Shown piece by piece: positions 63,775 through 64,000 of a stretch of DNA of 64,000 bases. Each line of letters opens with the position of its first letter. The first letter of the stretch is position 1. A program made the position numbers and the translations under genes. The stretch is from Sepioteuthis lessoniana (lineage: Eukaryota > Mollusca > Cephalopoda > Myopsida > Loliginidae): NCBI GenBank assembly GCA_963585895.1, contig OY757916.1, positions 26,230,124 through 26,294,123 of the forward strand, written 5' to 3'. The notes under the pieces are model-generated. The model was not told the DNA's origin. It saw only the letters and a list, made by a program, of their open reading frames with translations, and ran no database searches.

Positions 63775-64000
63775 TAAGTGTGTGTAGACTTTAATCTAAT
63801 TTCTTTATATTTTTATTATTCTTGTGTACGTGAGTATTTAGATTCTAATTAAGTCCTATCCTCTATGTTTCACTCCAGCAGCCGATGTTTGAATACTTCC
63901 TCATCTTTATTTCAGTGTCTCTTTAGAACATGACATAAACATCTTGAATAATGGCAAACAAACAAACAAACAAACAAACAAAAGAAATAACAGAGAATTG

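Overview
This window looks like repeat-dominated nuclear DNA from a large metazoan genome, most likely a coleoid cephalopod such as an octopus. That assignment is inference. It rests on the AT-rich composition, very dense tRNA-derived SINEs, long (TA)n and (CA)n microsatellites, and LINE, Penelope-like and Tc1/mariner relics of kinds I associate with mollusc genomes. I find no convincing host protein-coding gene. Nearly every long open frame is a stop-free reading of a simple repeat (Tyr-Ile, His-Thr, or Ser-Tyr-Met-Ile runs) or a transposon remnant. The window therefore reads as intergenic or intronic sequence built from nested mobile elements.

The commonest unit, called here the L-element, occurs in at least 15 whole or partial copies of 0.4-1.7 kb on both strands. 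Read head to tail it has a tRNA-like head (TGGCCCAGTCAGCTAGGGC), a conserved block of about 220 bp, a variable body of short tandem repeats, and a tail made of an imperfect hairpin (module M: GGTTGATATGCCATAAAACC and its partner strand) plus (CCAAA)n. Module M also ends a quite different tRNA-derived family, SINE-B. Two further tRNA-derived families, SINE-A and SINE-C, are scattered throughout. Transposase and retrotransposase relics include a mariner with an in-frame core deletion (6009-6902), a Penelope-like GIY-YIG endonuclease end (7607-8014), several copies of one LINE 3' end (intact but for one stop at 22634-23180), a second LINE C-terminus (17389-17690), mariner helix-turn-helix relics (12.7 kb, 57.4 kb), a helix-turn-helix transposase fragment (44649-45044) and a Tc1-like fossil (50.3-51.3 kb).

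The most interesting signal is a set of hammerhead ribozyme motifs. A tRNA-like SINE at 38674-38810 carries a complete type I hammerhead (38762-38805): CUGAUGA core, four-pair stem II, GAAA, very short stem III, GUC cleavage triplet and five-pair stem I. Two decayed relatives lie on the minus strand at 5297-5445 and 42288-42430. A second architecture, with stem I CCAT/ATGG, is at 4125-4168 and 5506-5552 (minus); a copy near 37.9 kb swaps stem I to GGAT/ATCC, which is covariation. A third, looser type sits in a tRNA-like SINE at 54137-54410 and in a 136-bp insertion (55988-56123) flanked by a 13-bp target-site duplication.

Region by region: 0-4 kb holds nested L-elements, a higher-order minisatellite split by a SINE, and SINE-C. 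4-8 kb holds hammerhead and Penelope-type repeats with the mariner inserted. 8-14 kb holds L-elements and mariner-derived minisatellites. 15-22 kb holds microsatellites, SINEs and long L-elements. 22-28 kb holds LINE relics, a duplicated segment, LTR-like repeats and a perfect 96-bp inverted repeat. 28-30 kb is CA-rich and GGTT-rich. 30-35 kb holds the second copy of the duplicated segment and a GC-richer minisatellite. 36-44 kb holds SINEs, hammerhead SINEs and long (TA)n. 44-51 kb holds DNA transposon relics. 51.3-52.4 kb is an exact 134-bp satellite. 53-55 kb holds palindromes, an LTR-like block and a hammerhead SINE. 55.6-61.6 kb is mainly L-elements. 62-64 kb holds microsatellites, SINE-B and a solo LTR-like repeat.
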